Assembly (NCBI RefSeq): GCF_028618515.1
Contig: NZ_JAQITB010000005.1
Location: 56,465-120,464, forward strand
DNA length: 64,000 nt
Direction of reading: 5' to 3'
Origin: Bartonella sp. ML69XJBT
GTDB taxonomy: Bacteria > Pseudomonadota > Alphaproteobacteria > Rhizobiales > Rhizobiaceae
Within the stretch, counting starts at the first letter, position 1; each line of letters starts with the position of its first letter. The position numbers were made by a program, and so were the translations under genes. This document shows, in pieces, positions 13,705 to 23,287 of the stretch. Below the pieces are notes generated by a model. That model saw only the letters and a program-made list of their open reading frames with translations, was not told the origin of the DNA and did no database searches.

Positions 13705-14304
13705 ATGTCTACGGAGGAATGGAGACGCAAAAAGGAATTCTTGACTCCACAAGATCGTCTTTTATGGGAGAGGGTGTGTCGTACAATAAGACCGCTTCAT
13801 GATAAAGTCTATTCTTCTCTTACAAAAGATGCAGCAAGTATTGATAACGCAAAACAGCGCCTAGCGCCAATGTTTTCATTATCTCAAGAAAATACACAGA
13901 AACAAACAGTAGTTAAAACAGAAAAGGAAACGCTTGCACGAGCGCATAAAATCCATTTTTTTGATCGTGCTGCATATCGCAAGATTGCCAAAGGTCATTA
14001 TCCTATAGAGGCGCGTCTTGATCTTCATGGTTTTATGCAGGAAGAAGCTTATTTTTTCTTAAAAAAATTTCTACAATCATCTCAGCAGAATGGATTGCGT
14101 TATGTGCTTGTGATCACAGGAAAAGGACGATCGCCTGGGAGTGATGCTGCTTTGTATAAGTTTGTTCCTCATTGGTTATCAACACCAACTTTTCGATATT
14201 ATGTGCATGCCTTTGAGCAGGCGGCTCGCCAACATGGTGGTGGAGGTGCGCTTTATATCTGGTTGCGCCGTTTTGCACTAGGCAAAGGGCATGATATCAT
14301 TTGA
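13705..14304 (+). CDS. Smr domain protein
   Basis: A 199-residue protein with a C-terminal Smr domain (about residues 105-195), which carries the LDLHG motif, VITGKGRSPGS and the final GGGGALYIWLRR. Smr domains are nicking or structure-specific nucleases, found alone or at the end of MutS2. The N-terminal third (TPQDRLLWERVCRTIRPL) is typical of alphaproteobacterial stand-alone forms. An upstream TTG at 13693 is possible; the ATG at 13705 is preferred. It follows the Tim44-domain gene by 57 bases and is probably co-transcribed. Confidence 0.92.
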   Translation: MSTEEWRRKKEFLTPQDRLLWERVCRTIRPLHDKVYSSLTKDAASIDNAKQRLAPMFSLSQENTQKQTVVKTEKETLARAHKIHFFDRAAYRKIAKGHYPIEARLDLHGFMQEEAYFFLKKFLQSSQQNGLRYVLVITGKGRSPGSDAALYKFVPHWLSTPTFRYYVHAFEQAARQHGGGGALYIWLRRFALGKGHDII

Positions 14305-15264
14305 GTTATTGTAGGTTCAATCTTTCTTTTGTTCGTTATGGTATTTTACAAGTTATATGTTTGGCAGAAATATGGGAGCACAAACTTTAATCATGAGGTT
14401 TGTGCTATTGTGTCTGATTTTTATAAAGAGCAATTCTGTTTATCTGTTTAAGCCAATCTGTAAGGAAATAACCACCATCAGTTCAAAAATATTCGTGGCA
14501 TAACGAGTCTGTAGAAAGAATATCCAAAGCTCTACAAAATTTTTAAAAGATTCTCATTCTCTTCAAGAATGAAATATTTGTTTGTTATCTTTATTTTTGA
14601 TGCTTTGGGCTAGCATAGCAGCATATTGAGATTGGTAGATGCTATAGACAGTTTTTTATAAAAGAGCATAAAATATTTTATCGTCACTTTTTATTTAAGA
14701 CATATACAATAATGAAGTTTTACTGCCCTTATTCTTATGTTTCTCAACGAACAAAGTAGAACCATCATTATATTTATAATCTCCATTCTATACTTCATAT
14801 ATTCAAACGATTCATAAGGATTATTTTCCTCATTTTTATTTCCTCAGTATTTTTTATGATTCATAATAAGAGGATTTGAATAAGAAAATACCATTATATT
14901 GAGCAAGTTTATTGAATCTGAAAAAGATTATTTATCATTAATAATCAATATGTTGATAATTTAAAAAGGAAGAGTTCTTCAGTGTAAAAAACTAACTTAT
15001 GATATGCAAATATGAAGGAGAGCTGTATTCAAAAAGAACAAAGCATATTTGAAACTATAAGTTATTTTTATAAAAGAGCATAGGGAATGCATACACATTG
15101 ATGTGACAAGATTTAGGATTGTATAGCAGTGAAAGAGAGGTGTGTGTCGAGAACAAGATATACAAAAGATTTGAAAGGTTGATATGGTCTGTCTCTAGGT
15201 GCAGTTGTGTAATTAAAGTGGTTTTAGTAACAGTAAGCATTTTCTTGTTTGTAAGAAATATTTA
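14305..15264. other. Long spacer with no supported gene
   Basis: About 960 bases of AT-rich sequence with many stops in all frames. I see no tRNA, no terminator with a clear T run, and no recognisable protein fragment. It is the second longest unexplained spacer in the chromosomal part and looks like decayed coding sequence. Confidence 0.6.
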
Positions 15265-16266
15265 TTAGATTTTTTCTTCAGAAAATTCTTGCTGTTTAAA
15301 ACGATAAGTTGTTGAGCAAAATTCACATGTGACGGAAATATATTGATTTTTAACCATTTCATTTCGTTCATCAGGGGGGAAGCCTTCAAGCATTCCTTTA
15401 ATTTTTTCACGCGAACAAGAGCATTGGTCTACAAGAAAAAACGGATTAAAAACTCTGACACCGTATTCATGGAAAAGACGGAATAATAGCCGCTTACTGC
15501 CGACTTGGGGATCTGTCAATTCTGCACTTTCAATGGTTGCTGTTAGCGTTTTAGCTTCTTGCCATTGGTTTTCAAGTTGTATATCGATTTTCCCTTCTTC
15601 TTGTTTTTGACCTAGATTATCTATTTGATGATGAGATGCTGCTTTGGGCAAGAATTGGGTCAAAATCCCTCCTGCTCGCCAGTTTTTCTGTGTTTTTCCT
15701 TGTTGGTCTCGATTGACCAATATAGCGACTGCCAAACTGATATCGGTAGGAATTTGTTCTGATTGATCAAAATAAATACGAGCAGCTTCTTGTAAGTTTG
15801 TTCCGTCTAATGCAACGATTCCCTGATAGGGCTGTGTATGGGAGCCTTGGTAGATGGTGAAGGCTAAAGTGCCTTTTCCCAAAAGGGTTTTTGAAGATAT
15901 TTGCTCATTGGCAATTGCTTTTTTTAACTGTTCTTTATCAAAACGCGCATAACCCCGCAGATGAGAGGGAGGAGAGAAATCACATACCAACATATTAACC
16001 AGCCCATTGGAATGGGTTTGTAAAATAAATTTTCCCTTGAGTTTTAGGGAAGTCCCAAGTAAAACGGTCACAACTAAAGCTTCTGCGAGAAGGTAAGAAA
16101 CTGGTTCAGGATATTGATGTCTTGTAAGAATAGAATTTAAAGCGTCACCAAGTTGTACAGCACGCCCACGAATATTCAGTTCTTCTACTTGAAAGGGAAT
16201 AACAGTATCATCTTCACTCAAGTGAATATTATTGAGAGAAGATTCATCTGTGGATTTTTTGCGCAT
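15265..16266 (-). CDS. hslO: Hsp33 redox-regulated chaperone
   Basis: Hsp33 is a cytoplasmic holdase switched on when oxidation releases zinc from four C-terminal cysteines. The protein is 333 residues from the ATG complementary to 16264-16266; a longer frame begins at 16335 but runs into argF and lacks homology. The redox switch is complete: CSC within DQCSCSREK near residue 282 and CEFC near residue 315. It is downstream of argF by 11 bases, in the conserved argD-argF-hslO order, and is likely co-transcribed with them. Confidence 0.95.
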   Translation of the reverse strand: MRKKSTDESSLNNIHLSEDDTVIPFQVEELNIRGRAVQLGDALNSILTRHQYPEPVSYLLAEALVVTVLLGTSLKLKGKFILQTHSNGLVNMLVCDFSPPSHLRGYARFDKEQLKKAIANEQISSKTLLGKGTLAFTIYQGSHTQPYQGIVALDGTNLQEAARIYFDQSEQIPTDISLAVAILVNRDQQGKTQKNWRAGGILTQFLPKAASHHQIDNLGQKQEEGKIDIQLENQWQEAKTLTATIESAELTDPQVGSKRLLFRLFHEYGVRVFNPFFLVDQCSCSREKIKGMLEGFPPDERNEMVKNQYISVTCEFCSTTYRFKQQEFSEEKI

Positions 16267-16277
16267 ATTCTTGCCTT

Positions 16278-17243
16278 TTATATGATCTGTTTTGCAAGAT
16301 ATTGTGAAGAGAAAAATCCATCTTGTAAACACCATGCAAGAACTGCTTTTTGGGTATGAAGACGATTTTCCGCTTCGTCAAAAACAACCGAATGTGCTCC
16401 ATCTATCACAGCATCAACAACTTCTTCACCACGATGAGCAGGAAGGCAATGCATGAAAAGAGCATTGGGTTTGGCTAATTTCATTAAAGCTTCATTGACT
16501 TGATAAGGTTGAAAAATAGAATGATCGCGGGCACGAAACTCTTGTCCCATGGAAAACCATGTATCTGTAATAATACAATCGGCATCTTTAGCAGCCTTTT
16601 GAGGATTATGCGTTAATGTAATATGAGCACCTCGTTCACGTGCCCAGTGAACAAATTTTTCTTGTGGTTCGCTGCCTTTTGGAGTGGCAATACGTAAGTG
16701 GAAGTTAAAAAGGGCAGCCGCTTCGATCAAGGAATGAAGGACATTATTACCATCTCCCATCCATGCAAATATTTTTTTTGCAATGGGCCCACGATGTTCT
16801 TCATAAGTTAGGATATCTGCTAGAATTTGGCAAGGATGTGTGTCATCTGTAAGAGCATTAATGACAGGAATCTGTGCATATTGTGCCAATTCAAGCATTC
16901 GGTTATGTGTTGTTGTTCGTAATGTAACAATATCTACAAAACGCGATAAGACCCGTGCTGTATCAGCGATAGTTTCACAATAACCAAGTTGCATCTCTGA
17001 ACCCGTTAACATGATTGTATCTCCCCCAAGTTGGCGCATGCCGATATCAAATGAAATACGGGTTCGTGTGGATGGTTTTTCAAAAATCATTGCGAGTGTT
17101 TTATCAACAAAAGGTTTTGAGCTTTTCCCTGCTTTGAAAGATGCCTTAAGGTTTTTTGCATAATCGATAAGAGCACGTGCTATTTGCGGGGTTAAAATGG
17201 ATAAATCGGTGAAGTGGCGAAGAGCATTTGTCATGTTTGTCAT
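16278..17243 (-). CDS. argF: Ornithine carbamoyltransferase
   Basis: The enzyme makes citrulline from ornithine and carbamoyl phosphate in arginine synthesis. The 321-residue protein has the carbamoyl phosphate motif STRTR (within EKPSTRTRISFDIG, about residue 56), the HPCQ motif and the ornithine-binding HCLPAHRGEEV with its catalytic Cys. The start overlaps the end of argD by four bases, so the two are coupled. Confidence 0.97.
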   Translation of the reverse strand: MTNMTNALRHFTDLSILTPQIARALIDYAKNLKASFKAGKSSKPFVDKTLAMIFEKPSTRTRISFDIGMRQLGGDTIMLTGSEMQLGYCETIADTARVLSRFVDIVTLRTTTHNRMLELAQYAQIPVINALTDDTHPCQILADILTYEEHRGPIAKKIFAWMGDGNNVLHSLIEAAALFNFHLRIATPKGSEPQEKFVHWARERGAHITLTHNPQKAAKDADCIITDTWFSMGQEFRARDHSIFQPYQVNEALMKLAKPNALFMHCLPAHRGEEVVDAVIDGAHSVVFDEAENRLHTQKAVLAWCLQDGFFSSQYLAKQII

Positions 17244-18445
17244 ATTTTCCTTTTTTTATTTTTTTGCGAAAGAGAGGCAATTGCTTTTTCAATACGACGT
17301 AAGCTTTCATCGATTTCTTCTTCCGTGATGATAAGAGGGGGCAATAAGCGCACTACGTTATTGTTGGCATAAGTGCATAGAACATATTCATTTTCCAAGG
17401 CACTTACGACTACATTTGAGGGGACAACACACTGAATGCCTATCATCAGTCCTACCCCTTGAATTGCAGAGATAATATCAGGATAGATATTGATCATTTT
17501 CGAAAGCCCATTTTTAAGCTTATCGCCTATCTTCTCAACATGCTGGAGAAAGTCTTGTTCTAAAATGATATCAAGGACACTATTGCCTACCGCCATTCCA
17601 AGAAGATTTCCTCCAAAGGTTGAACCATGGGTCCCTGGTGTCATACTTTTTGCGGCTTTCTCTGTTGCAAGACAAGCTCCCAGCGGAAATCCACCACCTA
17701 ATCCTTTTGCAAGAGTAAGAATATCAGGTGTGATATCACTCCATTGATAGGCAAAAAGCTTTCCTGTACGTCCAATACCCGTTTGGACCTCATCTAAAAT
17801 CAATAATAAATTATGATCGTCGCATATTTTGCGCAAAAATTTTAAAGTTTCGTGAGAAACCGTTCGTATTCCTCCTTCACCTTGAATAGGCTCAATAAGA
17901 ATAGCTGCGGTATTTTTATTGATGGCGTTTCGCAAAGCGCTTTCATCACAAAAAGGAATTTGAATAAATCCACCAGCTTTTGGTCCAAAGCCTTCGAGAT
18001 ATTTTTCGTGCCCAGTAGCAGCAAGCGTTGCAAGTGTGCGTCCGTGAAAGGCACCTTCAAAAGTAATAATTTCAACGCGTGTTGGATGTCCGGATGTATA
18101 ATGGTAATGACGAGCTGTTTTGAACGCGCATTCTAATGCTTCAGCACCAGAATTACAGAAGAAAACCTTATCAGCAAAACTATTTGCACAAAGCCGTGCA
18201 GCAAAAGCTTCTTGTTCAGGTGATTGAAAAAGATTGGAAATATGCCAAAGTTTTTCAGCTTGTCTTTTGAGAGTATCGACCAACCTTGGGTGCGCATATC
18301 CTAATGCATTAACAGCAATACCAGATGTCAAGTCAAGATAACGCTCTCCTTTATCAGAAATAAGCCAGACACCACTGCCTTGTTTAAAATGCAAATTACG
18401 TCGAGCAAAACACTTATAAAGTGGCTGTAGAGCAGTAGTGCCCAT
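17240..18445 (-). CDS. argD: Acetylornithine aminotransferase
   Basis: A PLP-dependent class III aminotransferase that converts N-acetylglutamate semialdehyde to N-acetylornithine; it may also serve lysine synthesis. The 401 residues include the cofactor motif NSGAEALECAFK, the Asp of LILDEVQTGIGRTG and the Schiff-base Lys in TLAKGLGGGFPLGA near residue 245. It is the first gene of argD-argF-hslO and divergent from gcrA. Confidence 0.96.
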   Translation of the reverse strand: MGTTALQPLYKCFARRNLHFKQGSGVWLISDKGERYLDLTSGIAVNALGYAHPRLVDTLKRQAEKLWHISNLFQSPEQEAFAARLCANSFADKVFFCNSGAEALECAFKTARHYHYTSGHPTRVEIITFEGAFHGRTLATLAATGHEKYLEGFGPKAGGFIQIPFCDESALRNAINKNTAAILIEPIQGEGGIRTVSHETLKFLRKICDDHNLLLILDEVQTGIGRTGKLFAYQWSDITPDILTLAKGLGGGFPLGACLATEKAAKSMTPGTHGSTFGGNLLGMAVGNSVLDIILEQDFLQHVEKIGDKLKNGLSKMINIYPDIISAIQGVGLMIGIQCVVPSNVVVSALENEYVLCTYANNNVVRLLPPLIITEEEIDESLRRIEKAIASLSQKNKKRKI

Positions 18446-18914
18446 TATTATTTCCTTTTATATTTTAAATTTTGTTATACAATAAACAAAACAATGTGAT
18501 AAATAAAGCAGTGTTCTACCTTTAGATACAGTATAATCATCACTTCATTATTACACCCATATGATAAATCATTAGCGAGATGGCTAGAAAGTCAATAAAG
18601 GTTCTGCAATAAGTATTTTAGGGGAAAGTCTTAAGCAAATACGATAGTTTGGCCTGTACTTGATTTGCAAGTTGGGGAAAACGTTCTAAATAAACTTTTC
18701 AAGAGGGAAACACTCTTGTCAGAGAGTCAATGCATATTGTAGTTTAAGTCAGCAAACAAGATTGTGTTGAAGTTTTAAGTTCCATAGGTTGAATGAAATT
18801 GTTGTGCTTAGGGTGGAGTAATTTTTTTCATTCAATTCATTGGGGACATTATTCAAATATTTGAAGATGCAAAGGGCTGCATCTCATTGAGGTGATCAGA
18901 ATTGGAGTGCTGAT
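18446..18914. other. argD-gcrA divergent spacer
   Basis: About 470 bases holding the divergent promoters. Two small palindromes lie just upstream of gcrA: TTCAAATATTTGAA at about 18852-18865 and GATGCA-N6-TGCATC at about 18865-18882. They could be regulatory, but I cannot assign a binding protein. No CtrA site with proper TTAA-N7-TTAA spacing was found. Confidence 0.5.
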
Positions 18915-19445
18915 ATGGGTTGGACAGATAAACGCGTTGAACTTCTTAAGAAACTCTGGAGTGAGGGGTTAAGTGCAAGTCAAATTGCCGCCCAGTTAGG
19001 TGGGGTCAGCAGGAATGCGGTAATCGGTAAAGTGCATCGATTAAAGTTACCGGGACGTGGTAAAACAGCCCAAGGGAGTGTACGTGCCCAAAAGACACCT
19101 GCCAGTAGTCCATCATCTCCGCGTATGCGTCGTACAACATCGACGGTATCGCCAACGATTGCTCCGTCTTGCAGCGTTGGAGCAACGGATGTAAAGATGG
19201 AGACTGTAGTCGAGGATATAAAAGAAACCGATGTGCCTGAGAAACCGAATGTCGTTGTGCCTATATCACGCCACCTTAATCTTTTGCAATTGAGTGAGAA
19301 TACATGTAGGTGGCCCGTTGGAGATCCTTTATCATCAGATTTTCACTTTTGTGGTGCTGATTCCGGTGAAAATAGTCCTTACTGTGCTTTTCATGCTAAA
19401 ATAGCATTTCAGCCAATCTCTGAAAGACGTCGGATAAGAATATAA
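18915..19445 (+). CDS. gcrA: Cell cycle regulator GcrA
   Basis: GcrA works with the housekeeping sigma factor at promoters carrying methylated GANTC sites, linking transcription to the chromosome cycle in alphaproteobacteria. The 176-residue protein has the family N-terminus MGWTDKRVELLKKLW with the DNA-binding helices (about residues 1-45, ending NAVIGKVHRLKL). A variable Ser/Thr/Pro-rich linker follows, then the C-terminal sigma-interacting part with CRWPVGDP and FCGA...YCAFHAKIAFQP. The N-terminal Trp-Thr start supports the ATG at 18915. Confidence 0.96.
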   Translation: MGWTDKRVELLKKLWSEGLSASQIAAQLGGVSRNAVIGKVHRLKLPGRGKTAQGSVRAQKTPASSPSSPRMRRTTSTVSPTIAPSCSVGATDVKMETVVEDIKETDVPEKPNVVVPISRHLNLLQLSENTCRWPVGDPLSSDFHFCGADSGENSPYCAFHAKIAFQPISERRRIRI

Positions 19446-20006
19446 TATTTGAATGTAAGCGCTATTAACTTCTCTATTGTATCATTACTATCAAAGGTGA
19501 GAATTTTGCTGAAAAGGGAAGTTTTTTCTGTTAAGAGATATCTCCAAGTATTATTTTTTGTGTTATTGTATAATGAGGCTCTGTCAAGGTCGAAAAATTG
19601 TCTATTTTTACTGTTTTTATTTAGCTTTACGGATCAAAGTATCTACAGCAGTATTTTATGAATAATGCAGATTGTATAAAGCTTCACATTTTTGTTTTTC
19701 ATACTCTTATAGTGGCGTCGTTTTTCTTATGCAGAAGATTACACCATTTATTCAGTTACGCACTCATCTTAAAGAAATTTACTTTGTTTATTCTATTGCT
19801 TTAGTGGCATAATGCAAAGTCTATGGCGTACTATCATATTTACTTATTCCTAATGTACAGAGCTACTTTTGCATTAAGTTCCACAAGAATGCAGAGTAAG
19901 TTTTCTCAAGTGGTTTTATTTATGTGTCTCTTCTTACTATATCATGCGAGCAAATTTTTTGAGAATTTATCATCAGAGGGAGAAATAAGAAAATTTAACC
20001 CTATTC
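19446..20006. other. Spacer between gcrA and ccmG, no supported gene
   Basis: About 560 bases between convergent genes. Two short open frames (19449-19661 and 19823-20017) are hydrophobic, AT-rich and without homology. No clear terminator hairpin with a T run was found. Confidence 0.55.
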
Positions 20007-20660
20007 TCATTCTTTAATATGGGAAAACAACGCATTATCTTTACGCATCAATGTATTTTTATTGGATATCTCTTCTTGCATGATAGCCTTTTCAATTTTT
20101 GGCAGGATTTTGTTCTGATAAATTTGCCACGTTAAGGGGCCAACATGTTTAGCAATAATAATGTGCTCTTTATTCAAAAGAAAGGTTTCTGGTGCTCCAT
20201 ATACTCCCCAGTTAATGGCTGTATATCCTGAAGCATCAAAGCCAATTACTTTAAAAGGGTTTCCAAAACGATTCAGAAAGCGTTGAGCGTTTTCTTTATT
20301 ATCTTTATAATTAATACCAATAAGATCAAAACGTTTATCTTGTGCAATCTTCATTAAAAACGGATGTTCTTTACGACAGGCAGAACACCAAGATCCCCAA
20401 AAATTGATTAATATTACACGTCCTTTCAATTGGTCTGAATGGAGGAAATGATTTTCATTGACAAGAAGGGGAAGACTTATTAGGGGAGCTGATTTTTCAA
20501 CGAATCTGTTTGGCAGAAGGGAAGTATCATTGGGGTATTTTCTCCCTATAAGATAGAAGAAAAGCACAGTGAGAAAAAGAAAAAACACAAATGGTCCCAA
20601 AAGACCAAACACGATAGATAAAGATGTGTTTTTTTTAATTTTTTGAGGGGTATTTTTCAT
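20007..20660 (-). CDS. ccmG: Cytochrome c biogenesis thioredoxin-like protein CcmG/DsbE
   Basis: A membrane-anchored periplasmic thiol reductant that keeps the haem-binding cysteines of apocytochrome c reduced. The 217-residue protein has one N-terminal membrane segment (about residues 16-38) and a thioredoxin fold with WCSAC (Cys near residues 91 and 94) and the GVYGAPETFL cis-Pro region. It overlaps ccmD by 26 bases and is last in ccmABCDG. Confidence 0.94.
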   Translation of the reverse strand: MKNTPQKIKKNTSLSIVFGLLGPFVFFLFLTVLFFYLIGRKYPNDTSLLPNRFVEKSAPLISLPLLVNENHFLHSDQLKGRVILINFWGSWCSACRKEHPFLMKIAQDKRFDLIGINYKDNKENAQRFLNRFGNPFKVIGFDASGYTAINWGVYGAPETFLLNKEHIIIAKHVGPLTWQIYQNKILPKIEKAIMQEEISNKNTLMRKDNALFSHIKE

Positions 20661-20886
20661 TATGTTTTTCTTTCCAAAACAGCTCTTTTTTGTTCAACTG
20701 TTGTAGGATTTTTTTTTGATAGAGAGCTTTGCAAAGGATGTGACTCATAAGGCACAGAAGGAGGATTGCGGAAAGCATGTAACTCAAAATAACAATTTGC
20801 TTGTGGTGAAGAGTACCAAGAAAAAAGTCAATTTGCTGAGAGAGATTTCCTAAAAGTCCACTATGAATGCTATTAAAATCAGGCAT
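20635..20886 (-). CDS. ccmD: Haem exporter protein CcmD
   Basis: A small 83-residue membrane protein that helps release holo-CcmE from the CcmABC complex. It has one hydrophobic segment (IVILSYMLSAILLLCLMSHI, about residues 31-50) and a basic C-terminal tail. Identification rests on size, topology and position between ccmC and ccmG, because the family is poorly conserved. The 26-base overlap with ccmG suggests coupling. Confidence 0.85.
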   Translation of the reverse strand: MPDFNSIHSGLLGNLSQQIDFFLGTLHHKQIVILSYMLSAILLLCLMSHILCKALYQKKILQQLNKKELFWKEKHNEKYPSKN

Positions 20887-20897
20887 GATGAAAATTC

Positions 20898-21689
20898 CTA
20901 ATGTTGCGCATGACGGGCTTTTTTTCTTTGAAGTATCTGGATATGACGGCTGTTGATTTCGTTGCGCATAGCCATCAAATAGAATAAAATAAACAGAAAG
21001 CTAAAGCAAAATATCATTGCGATAAGGGGCCATAACATAGCACGCTCGATTGTTGGTCCCCCTGAACGTAAGAGCGATGAAGACTGATGGAGTGTATTCC
21101 ACCAATTAACAGAAAATTTGATAATAGGAATATTGACAAGTCCAACGAGTGTGAGAATGGCTGTTGCGCGTGCAGCTTTTTCTTGATTATGGAAAGCACG
21201 AGCAAGCATGACAATGGCAAGGTAGATAAAAAATAAGATCAAAACTGATGTGAGTCGTGCATCCCATACCCACCATGTTCCCCATGTAGGGCGTCCCCAA
21301 AGCGCGCCTGTTATCAGAGCCAAGGCTGTAAAGATTGCTCCAATAGGTGCACCACATTTAAGTGCTACATCAGCAAGATGATATCTCCAAATCAGACTCC
21401 CTAAAGCAGCAGCACTTATGATGATATAACAAAATGTAGAGAGCCACGCGAATGGTACATGAATATACATAATCTTAACGGTAATACCTTGCTGATAGTC
21501 ATCAGGAGAATACATAATTAGAATAAGTCCTAGGATAAGAAGGACCAATGTCATACTGGTTAACCAAGGCAAAACAACACGACTTATTTTCATAAAACGG
21601 ATTAAACTTACTGGGAGTGTCCCCATGTTATGTCTGTGAGATATTTCATTCATGAAATTTATAATAGGCAGAGTTTTTCTGTGCAGCAA
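20898..21689 (-). CDS. ccmC: Haem exporter/attachment protein CcmC
   Basis: CcmC loads haem onto CcmE in cytochrome c maturation. The 263-residue protein has six predicted membrane segments and the tryptophan-rich WGTWWVWDARLTS signature near residue 141. The flanking haem-ligand histidines are in YIHVPFAW and in the NWWNTLHQ loop. It lies seven bases after ccmB. Confidence 0.95.
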   Translation of the reverse strand: MLHRKTLPIINFMNEISHRHNMGTLPVSLIRFMKISRVVLPWLTSMTLVLLILGLILIMYSPDDYQQGITVKIMYIHVPFAWLSTFCYIIISAAALGSLIWRYHLADVALKCGAPIGAIFTALALITGALWGRPTWGTWWVWDARLTSVLILFFIYLAIVMLARAFHNQEKAARATAILTLVGLVNIPIIKFSVNWWNTLHQSSSLLRSGGPTIERAMLWPLIAMIFCFSFLFILFYLMAMRNEINSRHIQILQRKKARHAQH

Positions 21690-21696
21690 TCCTCTT

Positions 21697-22365
21697 TTAC
21701 TCTTCTGCTAAAAGCTTGAGTGTTATAGCAGCAACAAAGGAACTAAAAAGACTTAAAAGAAGTGAGAAAGCGATAAGAAGAGTCAAGGAACTAAGAAAAG
21801 AGGCACTTGGATTTGTTGGAGCTGTAGCGGCTGAAACGCCAAAAATCACGATAGGAATGATCCATGGTAAGATAATAATAAAGATGAGAAGAGTGCTATG
21901 TAACAATGACGTTGCAAGGGCAGCTCCTATAGCGCCAATGAAAATAATAGCAGGTGTTCCACATAAGAGGGTGAGTATTGTTGTAAAAGTTGTTATTGCA
22001 TCGAGATGGAGCATGAATGCTAAAATTGGTGTAGCAAAAATAAGAGGAAGCATTGTTCCTGCCCAATGGGCGAGGCATTTAGTAAATACAATCAGAGTAA
22101 AACTTTGTCTTTGTCCAGAAAGAATGAATTGATCAAGACTTCCATCATCATGATCGGTTTGAAAAAGTTTATTGAGATTAAGGAGTCCTGCAAGAAGGGT
22201 CCCAAACCATAATATGCCAGGGCCTATTTGTGCAAGTATTTTAGGATCTGGCCCAATGGCAAAAGGAGTTATCATAATAACGGCGATGAAAAACAACAGC
22301 CCTTTTAATGAAGAGGCTTGTGGTGCTAGAGTTAATTTAAGATCACGCCAGAACAATGCTTTCAT
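21697..22365 (-). CDS. ccmB: Haem exporter membrane subunit CcmB
   Basis: The 222-residue protein has six hydrophobic segments and forms the membrane part of the CcmAB ABC transporter needed to free holo-CcmE. The family features MKALFWRDLKL at the start and DHDDGSLDQFILSG in the first cytoplasmic loop are present. It is three bases after ccmA. Confidence 0.94.
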   Translation of the reverse strand: MKALFWRDLKLTLAPQASSLKGLLFFIAVIMITPFAIGPDPKILAQIGPGILWFGTLLAGLLNLNKLFQTDHDDGSLDQFILSGQRQSFTLIVFTKCLAHWAGTMLPLIFATPILAFMLHLDAITTFTTILTLLCGTPAIIFIGAIGAALATSLLHSTLLIFIIILPWIIPIVIFGVSAATAPTNPSASFLSSLTLLIAFSLLLSLFSSFVAAITLKLLAEE

Positions 22366-22368
22366 TTT

Positions 22369-22989
22369 TTATCTTTCTTGGAGAGGGAAGAATTTTTCCA
22401 AAGCAATATTATGATTTTCTGGAATACCGAGGGGGTGATGGGTTGCAGCAATAATCATACCACCTTGGTTTAGATGATGCTGAAAAATATGAGCAAAGAG
22501 ACTTTGCGCATAGCTATCAATGCCCGATATTGGTTCATCTAAAATCCAAATAGGACGATAGGAGAGCAAAAGACGGGCAATAGCTACGCGTCTTTTTTGT
22601 CCAGTTGACAAGACATGAAAAGGTAAGTGTTCAAGATCAGAAAGACCAATATCAACAAGGGCTTCATGTGGAGAGCGTAGATATTGTCCATAAAATGCTG
22701 ACCAAAATTGTAGATTATCGATGACAGATAAAAAAGGTTTCATAGCGTTTTGGGGAGCAAGATAATGGCACGCAGTTGCTACCGGATATGTTTGTTCTTG
22801 GTCTTTAAGGATGACATTGCCTTCAGTGGCTTTAAGAAGACCAACAATGATTCGCAGTAATGTAGATTTACCGATGCCATTTGGACCTGTGATGGTCATA
22901 AGTTGCTGTGGGAGTAGACAAAAAGAAAGACCTTGAAACAGAACCTCTTCGTTTCTGTGAGCTGCTAAATCTATGCCCAATAACACCAT
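22369..22989 (-). CDS. ccmA: Haem exporter ATP-binding subunit CcmA
   Basis: The ATPase of the CcmAB transporter. From the ATG complementary to 22987-22989 it is 206 residues, the usual length; a frame extending to 23049 adds a basic stretch without homology. It has a Walker A (GPNGIGKST), the signature LSTGQKRRVAIARLL and a Walker B (IWILDEPISGID). It opens the ccmABCDG operon and is divergent from acnA. Confidence 0.94.
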   Translation of the reverse strand: MVLLGIDLAAHRNEEVLFQGLSFCLLPQQLMTITGPNGIGKSTLLRIIVGLLKATEGNVILKDQEQTYPVATACHYLAPQNAMKPFLSVIDNLQFWSAFYGQYLRSPHEALVDIGLSDLEHLPFHVLSTGQKRRVAIARLLLSYRPIWILDEPISGIDSYAQSLFAHIFQHHLNQGGMIIAATHHPLGIPENHNIALEKFFPLQER

Positions 22990-23287
22990 GTGTGTACCTA
23001 TTTTTCTTTTATTTCTATAATCTTTATTGCAGTATAAGATAAAAAACATGTTTTTTATGTAATTATATCTAGAATAGTTCTAGAAATAGTTTTATAAAGC
23101 TTGTATTACATCAAAATCTGGTGGAGAATGGTTTTTATTTCCGATTTCTGAATTTGCTGATGAAAAGGTAGAGGAGGAAATGGAAGGGAGAAGTTATTGC
23201 GTCTTCACTCAAGCTGCGACCTTGACTCGTGGTTTGTGTTGTTTGTTCCGGAAAATTAGATGGTTTGTAGTATGAGGGTGGACAGTC

